Assembly: GCF_964199755.1 (NCBI RefSeq)
Contig: NC_133914.1
Location: 3,410,001-3,474,000 of the forward strand
Origin: Larus michahellis
Lineage: Eukaryota; Chordata; Aves; Charadriiformes; Laridae
Reading direction: 5' to 3'
DNA length: 64,000 bases
This document shows, one piece after another, positions 37,361 through 49,076 of this stretch. The notes under the pieces were generated by a model that searched no databases, was not told the DNA's origin, and worked only from the letters and a program-made list of their open reading frames with translations. The position numbers and the translations under genes were made by a program. Every line of letters begins with the position of its first letter. Within the stretch, counting starts at the first letter, position 1.

Positions 37361-38755
37361 ATATCTTATAATCATGTCTCACAGCTCTCATTATCTCACT
37401 CTGAGAAGAAAGAAGATATATATTGACATTTTAAATCCTCTGAAGCAGCAAGTGTAAGGCCACTGCTTAGCACTGTGATCCAGCTGCTGCAGTTCTGATG
37501 CATCAAACCTCCCCATCACTGACAGCAATCCCGTTAGGCCGATGTGATGTCAGAGCTAAGATATAAAGTCGATTTTATCAAGGTCCTTAATATTTTCAGA
37601 GATGCCCCTCAGCTCTGCTTCATTCTGTCTCCAGAATTTGGAGCTTTTAATTTGTTCCTTGAGTAAGATTTTCCTCAAAGGGCTTGTTAAAAAATCATGG
37701 GTGATTTTTTATAGTCTTCAAACAGGGCACCTTTCAATGCCAAAACAAATAAATAACAAGGGAGAACATGAGCCTCATCTGCAGCAATGTGTTTTCCTCC
37801 CAGTGCAGGGATCCTTGGTGAGCTGCTGGTGTGGGGAGCAGCCAAGTGACAGCTCCCCGATTTAGCTAAGAAGACAAAGAGTAATACTTCGCTATAGGGT
37901 TACAGCTGCCACCTGCTCTGCTGATATCCTTGTGACAACTGGAACTGCAATGCTCACCTGTCATCGTCGTGACATCTGCTTAGGAATAAGCACGGTGTTT
38001 GTGGCGAGGCGCTTCTAGCTTTTATTATCTAGAGCTATCAAAACTGTTACCTGTAAAAGTCAAGATAAATGAGGAACAGTCTGTTGTTAGATACAGATGG
38101 TTTGCGTGGGAAGACCTTTGAAACAATGTTGAAATCCTGCTGTTTATCTGAAAATGTCCTTACGCAGAATGAAAATGAGATGATTAGATCCTACTGTAGC
38201 TGTTTGCTGTGTTGCATTTTGAAACAAACAAGCCTATCAATTTGATTATGAAAAGCAATGAAGCGGAAGGTCAGCACATGTTGATGGGGGATGGATGAGC
38301 ACTTTCCTTGCACAGCTACAATAAAGCTCAGTAGCATCAACATCTGTTTCCAAGCTTTTCCACAGAGAAATAGTTTTAGCAGGGATAATCTTCCTGTTAA
38401 ATTTAAGAGGTGACTCATGAGACAAGAACTGATCTCCTCCTCCTTAGTATATCGAGGCCTAAAAGATAAATATTGTTTTAGCCATGATGAGAGCAGGAAA
38501 CTGAGAATATTGCTGTCAGTCACCTCTTTAAGACATGGCTTACTGAGTCTCTCTTTTGACTGCGTTCCCTATTCATTGCAGTTGCTGCTGTTAGGGCTAG
38601 AACAGACGAGGACAGGATGGGACAATAGCTGAGTTGTAAGCCTTCAAGATCATTCCTGCCAAGGCAGCCTTTGAGTGTGGTCAGAGGCAATGTAGCTTAT
38701 AAAGTGCCTGAAGAAGAGATCAACATCCCAGCTGTGGGACACTTTGCATCTTTAG
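37361..38755. other. Spacer, no gene
   Basis: Intergenic DNA between the MYOM3 promoter region and IL22RA1. No exon or repeat recognised here. Confidence 0.45.
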
Positions 38756-38885
38756 GCACCTACGTGTATTCTAAAAATCTGGTCCTAGGCTTTCTGTGCC
38801 TCAGTTCCCATCTCTCCTCCTGGGGCACCAAGATGATACCTTTATTAAGGGCTGGACATGAATAGACCCTGTGTCAGGGTGTCTG
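38756..38885 (+). repeat. MIR-like SINE
   Basis: TTTCTGTGCCTCAGTTCCCA followed by GGGGCACCAAGATGATACCT and CAGGGTGTCTGCAGAGGGAT follows the MIR core and 3' half in sense orientation. Confidence 0.6.
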
Positions 38886-41008
38886 CAGAGGGATGTGAAA
38901 AGGCTTTTAAATAGGAAATGTTGTATTTTTTAGCAGCATCTAAAGCTCTCGTAAGGCACCCTTCCCTTCCACACTATGGAGCCCATACTGACCCTCTGCT
39001 GAGGGTTATGTTTCACAACATGAGCCAAAATGTTGACATTGTGGCATTTGATTATTGCCTGAGTAGCATCACTGGGAATGTTGTTGACACAAGATATGCA
39101 ACCCACAGTCAACTCTGAATAAGGTAATTGGTATCACTGGCTTGAAATGCAGCCTGTCCAGGGGAGGTTAGTGGGGCAGAATGTTACCCCTGGGGTCTCA
39201 CACTCCTTGGAAACAACACAGCTGGGCTGCTGCAACTCCTGTAACTGCAGCGCTTCTGTGTGTCTTGGTTTTGATGTTATAGTTTGGACACAGAGTACAG
39301 GAAACAGCTCAAACGACATTCCACAAAACCTTTGATACTGAATGGTATGAAGTGAAGCTCGCACCATGGAAACGTCCTTCCAGGTTGCTGCCCAGACCAT
39401 ACACGTGTTCATACCTTTCATACCCTGTGCCATGACACCTCTTCACCACATCTCGCATTTTGACCTTTTGGCCTCACATGACACAGCCACAGTGCTTTGA
39501 TCATTATTGGTGCTGGAGTTAAGAGCTGAACCTTTGCCTGTAAAGTTTCTAAGACTATTCCTTTAATCCTTGGTTGAATCATCCAACCCCTTTCCTTCAT
39601 AAGGCTATGGTTTATTTGCAAAATCACACCAAAGCAAGTGGAGTTTAGCCTAAATCAGCTTCCCTGGACTGAGAAAACACCCAAGTGCGCTTATGGTGAG
39701 AACAGATGAGTTTTGCGTCTGGTCAGGCCTTCTCTGGCAGTGCTCTTCAGGTGAGTACTTCCCTATACCATTCAAAGCCTTGCTTATTCCTGTAAATGGT
39801 TTCAGTTCTCTAAAACTGATGTCGTCAGACACTCACTCTTTTTTCACCACACCAGTGGAAATCAACAGGCTGAACTATGCTTTCCTCTTAATGAAAAATA
39901 ATTTCCTCCTCTGTCCCCCAAATAAATACTGTGCATCTTGCTTTTTGTAAAGGTGGAGTGCTAAGGGAATTTGACTCTCAGTTTACACTGGGTTTGGTTC
40001 ATTCCAGCCCTGGAGGTGGGTTTGCTGGTAACAGGAGCAGAGGAGGCCTCGCTCTGTCATGCAAATGGAGCACGTTCCTCTTCGACAGTGTCAGTGGAGG
40101 GTGGGAGGAGGCAGTTCAAGACCTCTGTAGTCTCCTTAGTAGATTACTGAGTGTATGAATTGAGATTAGTGTAAATTGAGATTGAGGGCTGAACTGAGAT
40201 TAGTGTAAATCCTCACATTTCTACCTACATGGAATGAGATCCTAGCTGCTTCATCCCTGGAGATTTCAAGGGGAGAATGTGTGACTATTTCAGAGAAATG
40301 AGCAACAGCTGAGTAATAAGTCAGAACTGGGCCAAGACTGCATTAATCTGTTGCAGAGATGAAAAAGGCTTTATCTTTCTACAGGCATTAAAGAGCACAG
40401 CAGGATAGGGGACACAGAGCTTCACAGAACTGCTGCATCAGGAGCTATTACCACAGTTTCAATGACTACTTTAAAGGCAAAGTCCATTTCATGGAAGTAG
40501 CCTATTGTTTTGCACAAATCATATATCCAAGGGTAGAGCACCAATATATGTTTAATTCTTTTACTGTGCCATAATATATTTAATTCTTTTATCTCTCCAT
40601 ACATCTGCACTTGAATGTCTTCAAAGGGTGGTTATATCTTGGGCCTGGATTTTTGTTTGTTTTAAAGAGCAAATACAGTTTATGTTGTGAATTTCGCTAA
40701 ATTTTCAGTAAACTGAATCTGGAATTTGAACTTAAGTCTTAACTCAGCTTTTAAAGTAGTCCAATTCATAATAAATTTTAAGAATATGCAAGAAATAAAG
40801 GCCTATTATTTAAGTGCAAAGATACAGTATTGCAGCGTACCAAGAAGTAATTTTACCAGTAAAAGTGCCTATCCCCATGACAGAACAATAGAGGAAACAG
40901 TCAGACAAGTCTGGGCCGTGTTAATATATCCACGATTAGCTATGCTTATTTGCATTGCACTGTTTGCAGGATAGGCTACTATTTCATGCAAGCAAACACA
41001 ATCTGGAT
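38886..41008. other. Spacer downstream of IL22RA1
   Basis: No exon found. Two small direct duplications occur: a 16-bp unit at 40161 and 40195 (period 34) and a ~20-bp unit at 40543 and 40573 (period 30). No poly(A) signal of IL22RA1 could be fixed; ATTAAA at 41009-41014 is very close to the stop. Confidence 0.45.
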
Positions 41009-41028
41009 TTTAATATCATTAAGTCATC

Positions 41029-42057
41029 CTAATAAAATTCTGTGTTTTCATCCTGATCCCACAGTACTTTTAAGTCCAAATCTTTGAACAGCATAGTGAG
41101 AGGAGTGCCATTGTCCTGGTCTGAGATAGTGTTTTGGGACACAATGTTATTCAGTTTTGTGCAGCTTAACTCCTTCGTTGCTGCTAACGTTTCTGTTTCT
41201 TGAGTCTCTGGGAACTGCAGTTTATTTGCAGAATGTGAGAATGAATATGGCAACATCCACCGCTCTGTGTTCTTCTCTCCAGGGAAGTTGTTACCAGTAC
41301 CGACTGAGAAGAGGAGGGTTCCTGACAGAGGTGACAGTGATTCATCCTCTGGAACATAGTCTGTGTCAACTTTCACTGAAGACAATAACAGTGGCAGTTC
41401 TGCTGTCTGCTGTCTATAGCATCCTCCTTGTTCCAGCAAAGACAGTGACAGCTGGGATACATGCACTTTACTTTCCATTCCGTCAGTCCGCAACAGCAGG
41501 TGTTGGGTTTGCCCAGGGCTCCCCTGTAGGAGAACTGACTCTCTTTTGTCACTGCTGTTCCACAATGCCAAGTTTGGCCTCTGTTCTTTGTAATCCCAAT
41601 GGCTGCAGCTCTTGTCCAGCATCTGGGTTATGAGCTTTCCACCAATAGAACTATCTGGAGAAACTTCCTTTAGCATTTCGTTTGGCTGCAGATTCTTCTT
41701 GTCAACATAGTCTGTGCCTTCGACACACACCCCATAGGTTAAGGGCAGAATTTTGCTGGACGTGGCCGTAGGAATGCTTTGCTCAGCTATTTGAGGAGCA
41801 TAACCAGCAGGAGCTGTGCTTGCCAAGCAGGGTGGCTGAGTGGCTAGCTGGAATGTCGGTACGTCTGTCTGTTGCTGATAGGCAGTTTCTGGTGGACGGA
41901 AAGACCGTGGTGGCTCCAGGACTCTATCCAAATGTTGGCAGATCTGTGGTAACTGCACTTCAGGGATGAGAAGTGAAGGTTTGGATAAATTAATGGGCTT
42001 TATAATATGCTCCACTGTCAGTGTAAGAGGCTGGAATGATGATATCCCTCTGAAGTC
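41029..42057 (-). CDS. IL22RA1: IL22RA1 exon 7 (cytoplasmic tail)
   Basis: 1029 nt in one exon, 342 residues and TAG. Proline-rich tail with YQQQ, YAPQ, YKEQ and YRQQ, the YxxQ type recruited by STAT3. Ends LKVLWDQDENTEFY. Confidence 0.96.
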   Translation of the reverse strand, partial: DFRGISSFQPLTLTVEHIIKPINLSKPSLLIPEVQLPQICQHLDRVLEPPRSFRPPETAYQQQTDVPTFQLATQPPCLASTAPAGYAPQIAEQSIPTATSSKILPLTYGVCVEGTDYVDKKNLQPNEMLKEVSPDSSIGGKLITQMLDKSCSHWDYKEQRPNLALWNSSDKRESVLLQGSPGQTQHLLLRTDGMESKVHVSQLSLSLLEQGGCYRQQTAELPLLLSSVKVDTDYVPEDESLSPLSGTLLFSVGTGNNFPGEKNTERWMLPYSFSHSANKLQFPETQETETLAATKELSCTKLNNIVSQNTISDQDNGTPLTMLFKDLDLKVLWDQDENTEFY

Positions 42058-45000
42058 CTGTTGAAATAGATAGACAAAGATGAGTAATTAACAAGAAGCT
42101 GTGACGTTGAAGGTTTGCTTTAGGGTCTTTAAAATTTTCTTTGAAGAAATATCAGTAAAAGCCAGTAACAACCACCAGGGATATGCTCTGTTGACAAAAG
42201 AACTGTTTTTTTTCCTGGGGAATGACCCTTCAGAGGAATACAGACATCTCTCATTATGCATCAGAGAAACTGTACAATCCTAAAATATGAGGAAGAAAAA
42301 ATCCTGCTTTCATTTTCGTAAAATTTGGCCTAAGGCCTGGAGCATGGATATAGATTGCCCTTAAGCTCATTTAGCAAGCAGAACCAGTGCTCGCTACGGG
42401 AGATGAAGGATAAGAAAGAAGGCCCAGGATTTCAAGAGGAACTAATGATTTAGGATGCCTCAGGTTTTAGCTGATACCTCCTTTAAAGGGGCCCAATTTG
42501 TGGGGAGTTCTGAGCACTCGCCTTTAAACTACCAGTGGTCTGTGGTGATTGCCTGGCTTGCTCTTGTCTGCTCATTTGTCCTCCTCAATTAGCAATGCTA
42601 TTTAAGTGCATGCACGTAGTCCCAAGCATTTTAAAGATTTGCTGCAATGGCTTAAGAACACTTACCAAAGACATCGGCTGCGCACTGTGTTGCTTGACGT
42701 ATTTATAGATCACATAGCTAATTGAAGCAAACACCAATCCGGCACAGAACGCAAGTGCCACGAAGCAGTAGAGAAGCCATGAGTTGTCTGGTTAGCGGGG
42801 AAGAGAATAAGTGGAAAATGTAGCTTCAGAGGGTTGGATTAGAAAAACTGCATGAGATTAGCTAAATGATGTTATAGGTCTAGTCTCATAGGACAACATT
42901 TTTAAATTAGGAAAGTCAGTGTTCCTTTGAGATCTTTAGCAAGGCTACGTTATTTTATACCAGCTGAAAATCAGACTCTTTTGTGTATCCAATATCCCAG
43001 ATGGAGTTTTAAATTAGCAGAGTTAACAGCCTCACCTGCTAGTGTTTTTACCCAAAATACTTGAGCTTTGCTGCTTTTCTGGAGGAGATATATGTATACT
43101 GTTCCATTATATTCAGTGTCTGGGTCCAAGTTGGAAACTTCAAATTCTTTGTTGTGCTCATTCTTTGTCCACTATTTAAAATAAAGGCAAATTCTGTATT
43201 TTAGAAAGATTAAATGCATACACTTTCTTCAAATCGGATTGCAAAATTCTGCATAAAATTTTATTTACTAATAAGGTGTTATAGGACTATAACAATCCTG
43301 TCTATATGGAATTATAAACATATAATTTGCTTTCTAGTGTTAGTATTATTTAATTTTTGCATTTCAGTTCCTTCAGACTTGAATTAATTAATTTGTTCTC
43401 TTTGTTAGTCACCAGTGGTTTTACTTTTTGCTACTCATACAGTACCCTGGGAAACTCCAGTTTCCTTTCCAGAATTTTAGAGGAATGCTTAAAGTTCCTT
43501 GTGTCTGCTGAGAGTCAAAGACTCTGAGACTTTCCCTTGCACGTCAGAAATCTCATCCATCATGTATAAACTCTGAGATCCTTATCCATCTTATGTGAAA
43601 TGTGATTTACAAAAGTCAGTGGGCTTGTGGCCTGAGGTTGTTCTTTACCTTTTGCTGTGTCCTTTGGTTGAATATCGTTAAGTGATAATCAACAGCACCA
43701 AATTTGCTATAAATGTCCTCTACGGTTAGCTGGCGGTCATCCTCACCTCTCAGTGGAGTATAGGGGGGCCATATAAGAAACTTTATGGACCGTACATAAG
43801 GAATATATTCCACTTTTGGTGCTCCAATAATAGCTAGAAAAGATAGAACAGGCAGTGTCAGCTGTTAAGATTAAAGCTGATACATTATCAGATAATTTAT
43901 ATACATCTTATACACACACCCCAGACTCACTGTAAAGCATTACTTTTGTATGAAGTATGAATCCCTAGCAATCAGGATTTAATAGATTTCAGCAGCGATA
44001 CGTACTCTCTTTTCTGGGTTCAAATCTTTCTGAGCGCACCCAGTTGGAGGAGCAGTAGTTCTGGCCGGTGGCCCTCACCCTGGCGTAGTAATGCTCCGTG
44101 AAGTTTTCAGTTTCACGAGTGAGATTGCAGAAAGGCTGTGTGATGCTCTGGCACTCGGGCTTGTTAAGCCAGGATTTTTCTCCATACCTTAAGACAAAAA
44201 AAGCTTTTAGTCTGTTTTGTAGAACAGATGCAATACAACCCTTCTCCAGAATGATACAAACAGGCTGTTTTGTCAACTCTTCGCAGTTTTTAAATTCATT
44301 ATTGCAATTAGCAAGTGGTGGCGAATGGAACGGCAGAGAAACTTGCCCTGGACTACTGCCCTTAATCCATTCCCGTTGATGGCTTCTGTATGAATATCAC
44401 CTCGAGGAAGTGCAATTTATTTCAAGGCAGGCACAGGAGTGTCCTGCGAGTCAGTGACTGCAGGGTTCTTTGCCCAGCTCTGACACTGAATGATCGCATG
44501 CAAGTTTGTCACAGTTTGCAAACTTACTCAAAGGCATATAAAACTATTGTCTAGCACTGGTCTGATTCTCTTGGCTCTAATGAGTGACCCAGAGGAAGAC
44601 AATTGCTATTACCTCTATTTACAGGTGAGGAAACTACAGAATAGAGAGAAGGAATTTGCTGAAGGCAAAGAGCAGCTCAGTAATGGAGTAAAGCTGGCGA
44701 CCCAAGATGTAAAACTATTTGCTTAACTGAGCACCATCTACCAGTTTAGATAATCCTGTCCTTTATTGAGTTGTTTAAGCAGAGCCATTTCTGTAACAGT
44801 AATACAAGCAGCAGAAACAGTAAAATCTACTTTTCTTTCCTGGCCCTTCTTTGTCTGAGAACAGTAGCCCTAAGAACAACAGAACTCCAAAAAGAAGAAA
44901 CTTCACATACTGTTTATATTGGACATCAAATACAGTGCCAGGGGGAATATCTGCTTCGGTTTCCCATGTCAGGATGTTCTCAAAGTTTGTAGAAGAAAAT

Positions 45001-47332
45001 GCTGCACGTTTCAGACATGATGACCTCTCTGTAGTCACAATGCCTAGGGGAGCAAAGAAACTAGTATTAAAATGCATATTGTGGCATCTCAGCCCTCACA
45101 TGAATATGGATCCAGTGCTGCTCAGCCTCTTAGTGAACAGAAATATCAGGCATGCCAGTTCCAGTTTGTGAGAGATGGACTGCAAAGCAGAAGCTTGAAG
45201 AGAACAGGAATTCAAACTCTGCACACAGCACTGTATAAGCAATTGTTGACTCATCCCAAAGAAATGTAAGTCAGGAATTTTTACAGAAAGACTTAAAAAT
45301 CTCAGTCAGAAACAGAATCTTTGAGTTCCTTATCAGATTTCTTTTAAAGCAGTAAAATGGCTGGAAAACTAAGAACAACAACCTGTTTGCAAGGCTAGAT
45401 TCATGTCTATGAATGTCTCTGCTTTCTGCCCAGACTCAGGGAAGTAATATGGTGAGATCAGTTTCACATCATTGAAGATGTGATTGTCAGTAACCTCTCG
45501 CACTCCATGTTTTATGGGACAGAGACTGCCTGTACAGAGGGACATGCGACGAACTGATGGCTGGACTCTGATCTGGGTGTGCCAGGGTAAAGACAAACAA
45601 CTCAGCTCTGCTTTCTGAACCCTTCCTCAGGGAGGAAGGGTTCTGGCTTTGGTAAGCAGAAATGACAAACATGCCCCTGGTCTGAGCTGCCTCGGTAAAG
45701 CAGAACACCACCATGATCCACCTACAGCAAACTGGCTATGAGCAGGCAGTGCAGAAGAGTGTCCTAGAGACTTGGCGCTCTCGTGTCATGAGAATACACA
45801 GTGTAAAATGTTCTCAAGGCTGATTCACAACACCTTCTAACTTGGAGAGTAACCTTCAGAATTGATAAGCTCTGTACACTTGAATTACAGACACATCCTC
45901 AAAGACAGATAATCTATACATTACTAAACTCTTGGTTTGCAATATCAATAATCACCTTGAACTTGTGTGGGCTTCAGCCTGCACTTGCTGAAAATGAACG
46001 GTCCCATTATGGTGCTTGCAAATGGACCCTCAACATGAGTGATCCCCCCGCCTCACCACCCCTGTCCCCGAAAAAATGGTGTGATAAGCAAGTCAAAGTT
46101 TTACAGATGGGAAAACTGAGGACCAGAATGGGGGTGACGGGGTGACTTGGACAAGATCACAGTGAGCAGTTGTGGCAGAGCAGGGACTAAACCACACCAG
46201 TTCCTGGATCCTCGCTCCAAGCTTTCTCTCCAGCTGCCTTCATGGAGAACTGGGTGCCAGCAGTTAAAACTAGCCTGCTATACAAGGAGAATTAGGCATA
46301 AATCCTAATTCTATAGATTCAGTTCTCCGCCTTGCTGTGTATGGCATTTTGGCAGGGAAGCAATGCAGAAATGGATTGCAGTCCAGTCCAAATTTTGCCC
46401 TGACCTCATCAGCAGTTCAACACTTGCCTCGGCTCTTGCAAGGCTCCATGCAATCTTCCTGGTGAGGCAGAAATACAGCAGCCAGTATAAGGTGGGTGGG
46501 TTTCCCTGTCTGGGCACCATGAAAACTGAGTCACAAATACTCTGATCATATCAGAAGTAGGAAATCTGTCTTCCCACATTTATCCGTAATAAAACACAGT
46601 TATGCAAAGCAGCGTCACACAAGCACAGTCAAGTGTGGACAGGGAAGAACCAGGATGTTTCACAGTGTGAAAGTCCCTCTGTTTTAGAAGTTTCTGAAGG
46701 CGCCTTCCCTATATATATCGTATATTGATATATATATATCCCTATATATATAGTATAAGATCATGGACACAAGTGTAGATGAATGATAAGGTTGTTTGCT
46801 GAAAAGCTGGCATTTGAAACCAGCAAATTTATCCTTGGTTCACCCAGGAGTGAGTTTGCCACACAAGGAGTAGTATTAAATGGCTTTTAGCAATACGTTA
46901 TTTGTTTGTACCTCTTTTAAAATCAGAGCTGTTCTTGTAGTCATTTATGTCTCCACCTAAGACACAGGGGGACTGATCCAAAGCCCTCTGAAGTCAATGA
47001 ATATCTTTTACTCCTGTAGGATTTGGGTTATAACACATCAGTGGCAAATACTTTGAAGTGAAGGAATCTTTCCTTCTCCCTACTAATCCTCAAAGCACTG
47101 AGCACATCAACAGTACTTTGAAAACAGTAAACGGAGAGAGCAAAACCCAAGAGAGCTTTTGAACAACCTCAGACAAGAGCTTATTCTTTAGGTCTTTTTT
47201 CAGTACACATGATTGAACTACCTCCCTTACTACAGGATCAAACAGAAACAACCCCTATCAGTGATAGGAAAGGAGAAGTCAGGACTTACCGATCACTGAA
47301 AATGCAGCCAAGACGATCAGAAATTGCTTCAT
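41029..47332 (-). CDS. IL22RA1: IL22RA1, interleukin-22 receptor subunit alpha-1, whole gene
   Basis: Class II cytokine receptor chain on epithelia. With IL10RB it binds IL-22; with IL20RB it binds IL-20 and IL-24; it signals through JAK1 and STAT3. Seven exons (43, 133, 182, 185, 136, 122, 1029 nt) give 609 aa (human 574). Signal peptide about 1-19; two Fn3-like domains to about 226; transmembrane segment about 230-255 (LLYCFVALAFCAGLVFASIS); cytoplasmic tail 256-609 with four YxxQ motifs at Y327, Y353, Y423 and Y481. Shared with human: AGYAPQ-type repeat, SYGVC-EG-like YGVCVEG, LPLLLSSV, and a C-terminal LFKDLDLKVLW. Same exon pattern as IFNLR1 next door. IL20RA was considered and rejected because of the tail motifs and synteny. 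Confidence 0.96.
42666..42787 (-). CDS. IL22RA1: IL22RA1 exon 6 (transmembrane)
   Basis: 122 nt. DNSWLLYCFVALAFCAGLVF, ASISYVIYKYVKQHSAQPMS. The juxtamembrane YKYV parallels human YRYV. Confidence 0.95.
43036..43171 (-). CDS. IL22RA1: IL22RA1 exon 5
   Basis: 136 nt. WTKNEHNKEFEVSNLDPDTE, YNGTVYIYLLQKSSKAQVFW, VKTLA (human CRVKTLPD). Confidence 0.94.
43649..43833 (-). CDS. IL22RA1: IL22RA1 exon 4
   Basis: 185 nt. IIGAPKVEYIPYVRSIKFLI, PLRGEDDRQLTVEDIYSKFG, start of the second Fn3 domain (human HRLTLEDIFHDL). Confidence 0.95.
44006..44187 (-). CDS. IL22RA1: IL22RA1 exon 3
   Basis: 182 nt. YGEKSWLNKPECQSITQPFC, NLTRETENFTEHYYARVRAT. Human has GCQRITRKSCNLT and ELYYARV. Confidence 0.96.
44600..44710 (-). 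repeat. MIR-like SINE
   Basis: CTCTATTTACAGGTGAGGAA then AGCAGCTCAGTAATGGAGTA follows the reverse complement of the MIR 3' half. Lies in IL22RA1 intron 2. Confidence 0.6.
44911..45043 (-). CDS. IL22RA1: IL22RA1 exon 2
   Basis: 133 nt. IVTTERSSCLKRAAFSSTNF, NILTWETEADIPPGTVFDVQ, the first half of the N-terminal Fn3 domain. Confidence 0.95.
46098..46222 (-). repeat. MIR-like SINE
   Basis: GTTTTACAGATGGGAAAACT, GTGACTTGGACAAGATCACA and GGCAGAGCAGGGACTAAACC track the MIR core in reverse. The best-preserved copy in the window; in IL22RA1 intron 1. Confidence 0.65.
46707..46756. repeat. TA-rich microsatellite
   Basis: About 50 bp of imperfect (TA)n with palindromic TATATATA blocks, in IL22RA1 intron 1. 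Confidence 0.75.
46965..47030. repeat. Possible ancient amniote interspersed repeat
   Basis: GGGGGACTGATCCAAAGCCC followed by TCTGAAGTCAATGAATATC resembles a widespread old repeat of turtles and archosaurs. Short and diverged. Confidence 0.35.
47290..47332 (-). CDS. IL22RA1: IL22RA1 exon 1 (signal peptide)
   Basis: ATG at 47332-47330; MKQFLIVLAAFSVIG, a clear hydrophobic leader. Donor GTAAGTC, phase 1. Confidence 0.93.
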
Positions 47333-47441
47333 GAATAACTATGCAAGCTGGGCTGGGAGAATAGGCAGTTGTTGATCCTGTGTGCAGGTGAATCACCTTT
47401 AACAAGAGCTAAATTCTTGTTTGTGAGGCCAGGTTGGATTT

Positions 47442-47454
47442 GTTGCTCAGTAAC
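47442..47454. promoter_or_regulatory. X-box-like motif upstream of IL22RA1
   Basis: GTTGCTCAGTAAC fits the RFX X-box pattern (two inverted half sites, 1-bp gap) about 110 bp above the IL22RA1 ATG. Function not shown. Confidence 0.3.
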
Positions 47455-48163
47455 AGGCTGCAGAGCTACTATCCCGCCTGCATTCAGATCTGAGATCACC
47501 AGCTAAAGATGTGTGCGCATGTGTAAGAGAGAACGTAAGAGTGACAACAGGAGTGCCTCTGCCCTTCTGAGTGTGCACACCTAACTGTACAAAGGTGCAC
47601 AAGCCAGAGGCTTAGAAAATCCCCAGCTTTTGAAAGAGCGCCAAATACCATTTTTCTGATAAAGAGCTTCCTGCCTGAAAGCCCTCACTGAGGTTTCTCA
47701 GTTTTGGGGCTTGCTTTTCTGGTCAGGTAACTTTGACTTGTTAAAACTCTAGAAATTAAAACTTAAGTGCTGTGCTTCTGGTTGGTTTTATAACTCCTGC
47801 AAGCAAGACACCTATTCCCTTAAGAAATACCTTCAAATACTTTCTTAAAATGAAAGTCAGCCAGATCACTAGTTTTCAAGTGCGTTTATTGTTCATACTG
47901 GCCTTGAACGGGAGCCAAGTGACTAGCATGGAGCACTGCTGCATACAGGGCAGAGCACAAGCTCCTCAAGTCTGCCATAACTCTGCACTACCAGGTGGCT
48001 GCAGAGGTTCTCTCATTTGACGCAGAAATGAGGTAGCCTTTCCGTAGGAGGAGTACGTCCCATGGCTTTTGTCAGAGGCCACCGTAGACCTACAGTTTAT
48101 TTTTGTTGCTGCTTATAATAGAAGGCTCTGTTCTGAGTATCATGAATGCCATGTGGGAGTTCG

Positions 48164-48249
48164 TATGAAATCTAAACAAGAAAGAGATATAGTTCCTTTT
48201 CCATTTCATATGAAATCTAAACAAGAAAGAGATATAGTTCCTTTTCCAT
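48164..48249. repeat. 45-bp tandem duplication
   Basis: The unit beginning TATGAAATCTAAACAAGAAA occurs twice with period 45 and no mismatch over 86 bp; the second copy ends 41 bases in. The identity suggests a recent duplication that may vary in copy number. Confidence 0.9.
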
Positions 48250-48529
48250 AGGGTTCTTACTTTTTTAGCGTGTTGTTAAGTTACATTTTCAGGCTTTTCT
48301 CAGAAGAGGGAGAGACATTACCTTCTTTGGTTAAAAGTGAAAACTAACTGCCTGTCTCCAGCAGTTGTGGATTTAGAACCACCAGATGTGTGTAACATCT
48401 GAAGAACTAGAGCTGCACACTGCTTATTTTACCCAAGATGTCCTAAGCAGAGAAAACTTCACGCATACATGCTGCATCTGAAGCTCAGGAAACTCCCTTA
48501 GCCACTGCTTTTGAATTTTTATAGTGTGG

Positions 48530-48573
48530 CTATATAATTATATATATAGCTATATATATATAGTGTATATATA
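48530..48573. repeat. TA-rich microsatellite
   Basis: Imperfect (TA)n with interspersed GC and GTG steps. Confidence 0.75.
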
Positions 48574-49006
48574 CATTCCCTTGACTATCCATATCCCTAT
48601 CCCAGGGGTAACCTCCATGGTTCATTTCTCTGGCTTACTTTATCTCAGGGTCACAGCTGTTCACAAAAGGGAAAGTCCTGTCCTCAATGCCCAGTTTTGC
48701 CTAAGACTAACTGGACCATTGCATAAAGCTGAGGTTGCACAAAAGCAAAACCAACTGGACTGTCTGTCTGAGCACTGAGAACTATTCAAATTATGATCGC
48801 TTCAGCCCTAGTAAAACTTTAACAGAAATATCTGCCCTATACCACATAGGACAACTGTGCATTAGACAAATTCCTTATGAGCAGTGCTTTTATATTTTCT
48901 AGAGCCTATTTAAAGCTCCTAAGTGCCAGATTTTTTTCTTATTATTACAAGTCAGCCACACCTACAGCCAATTTAATCAAACTACAAACCGTGTGTGCTT
49001 CTGAAG

Positions 49007-49076
49007 CTGATCTTTAAGGTCTCTCCCAACCCAAACCATTCCATGATTCTGTGATTCTATGGTCCTATGATTCTAC
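49007..49076 (+). repeat. Avian CR1 LINE 3' end
   Basis: GGTCTCTCCCAACCCAAACC followed by several diverged ATTCTATG-like units (CATGATTCTGTGATTCTATG) is the standard CR1 3' terminus of birds. Only the last ~70 bp are present, as is usual for 5'-truncated CR1 copies. This is one of the best pointers to an avian genome. Confidence 0.85.

Noticed and set aside
41157-41633. 158-codon plus-strand open frame
   Set aside because: It is the antisense shadow of the IL22RA1 last exon, which has clear homology on the minus strand.
48164-48249. CRISPR-like repeat
   Set aside because: Only two head-to-tail copies with no spacers in a vertebrate genome; it is a simple tandem duplication.
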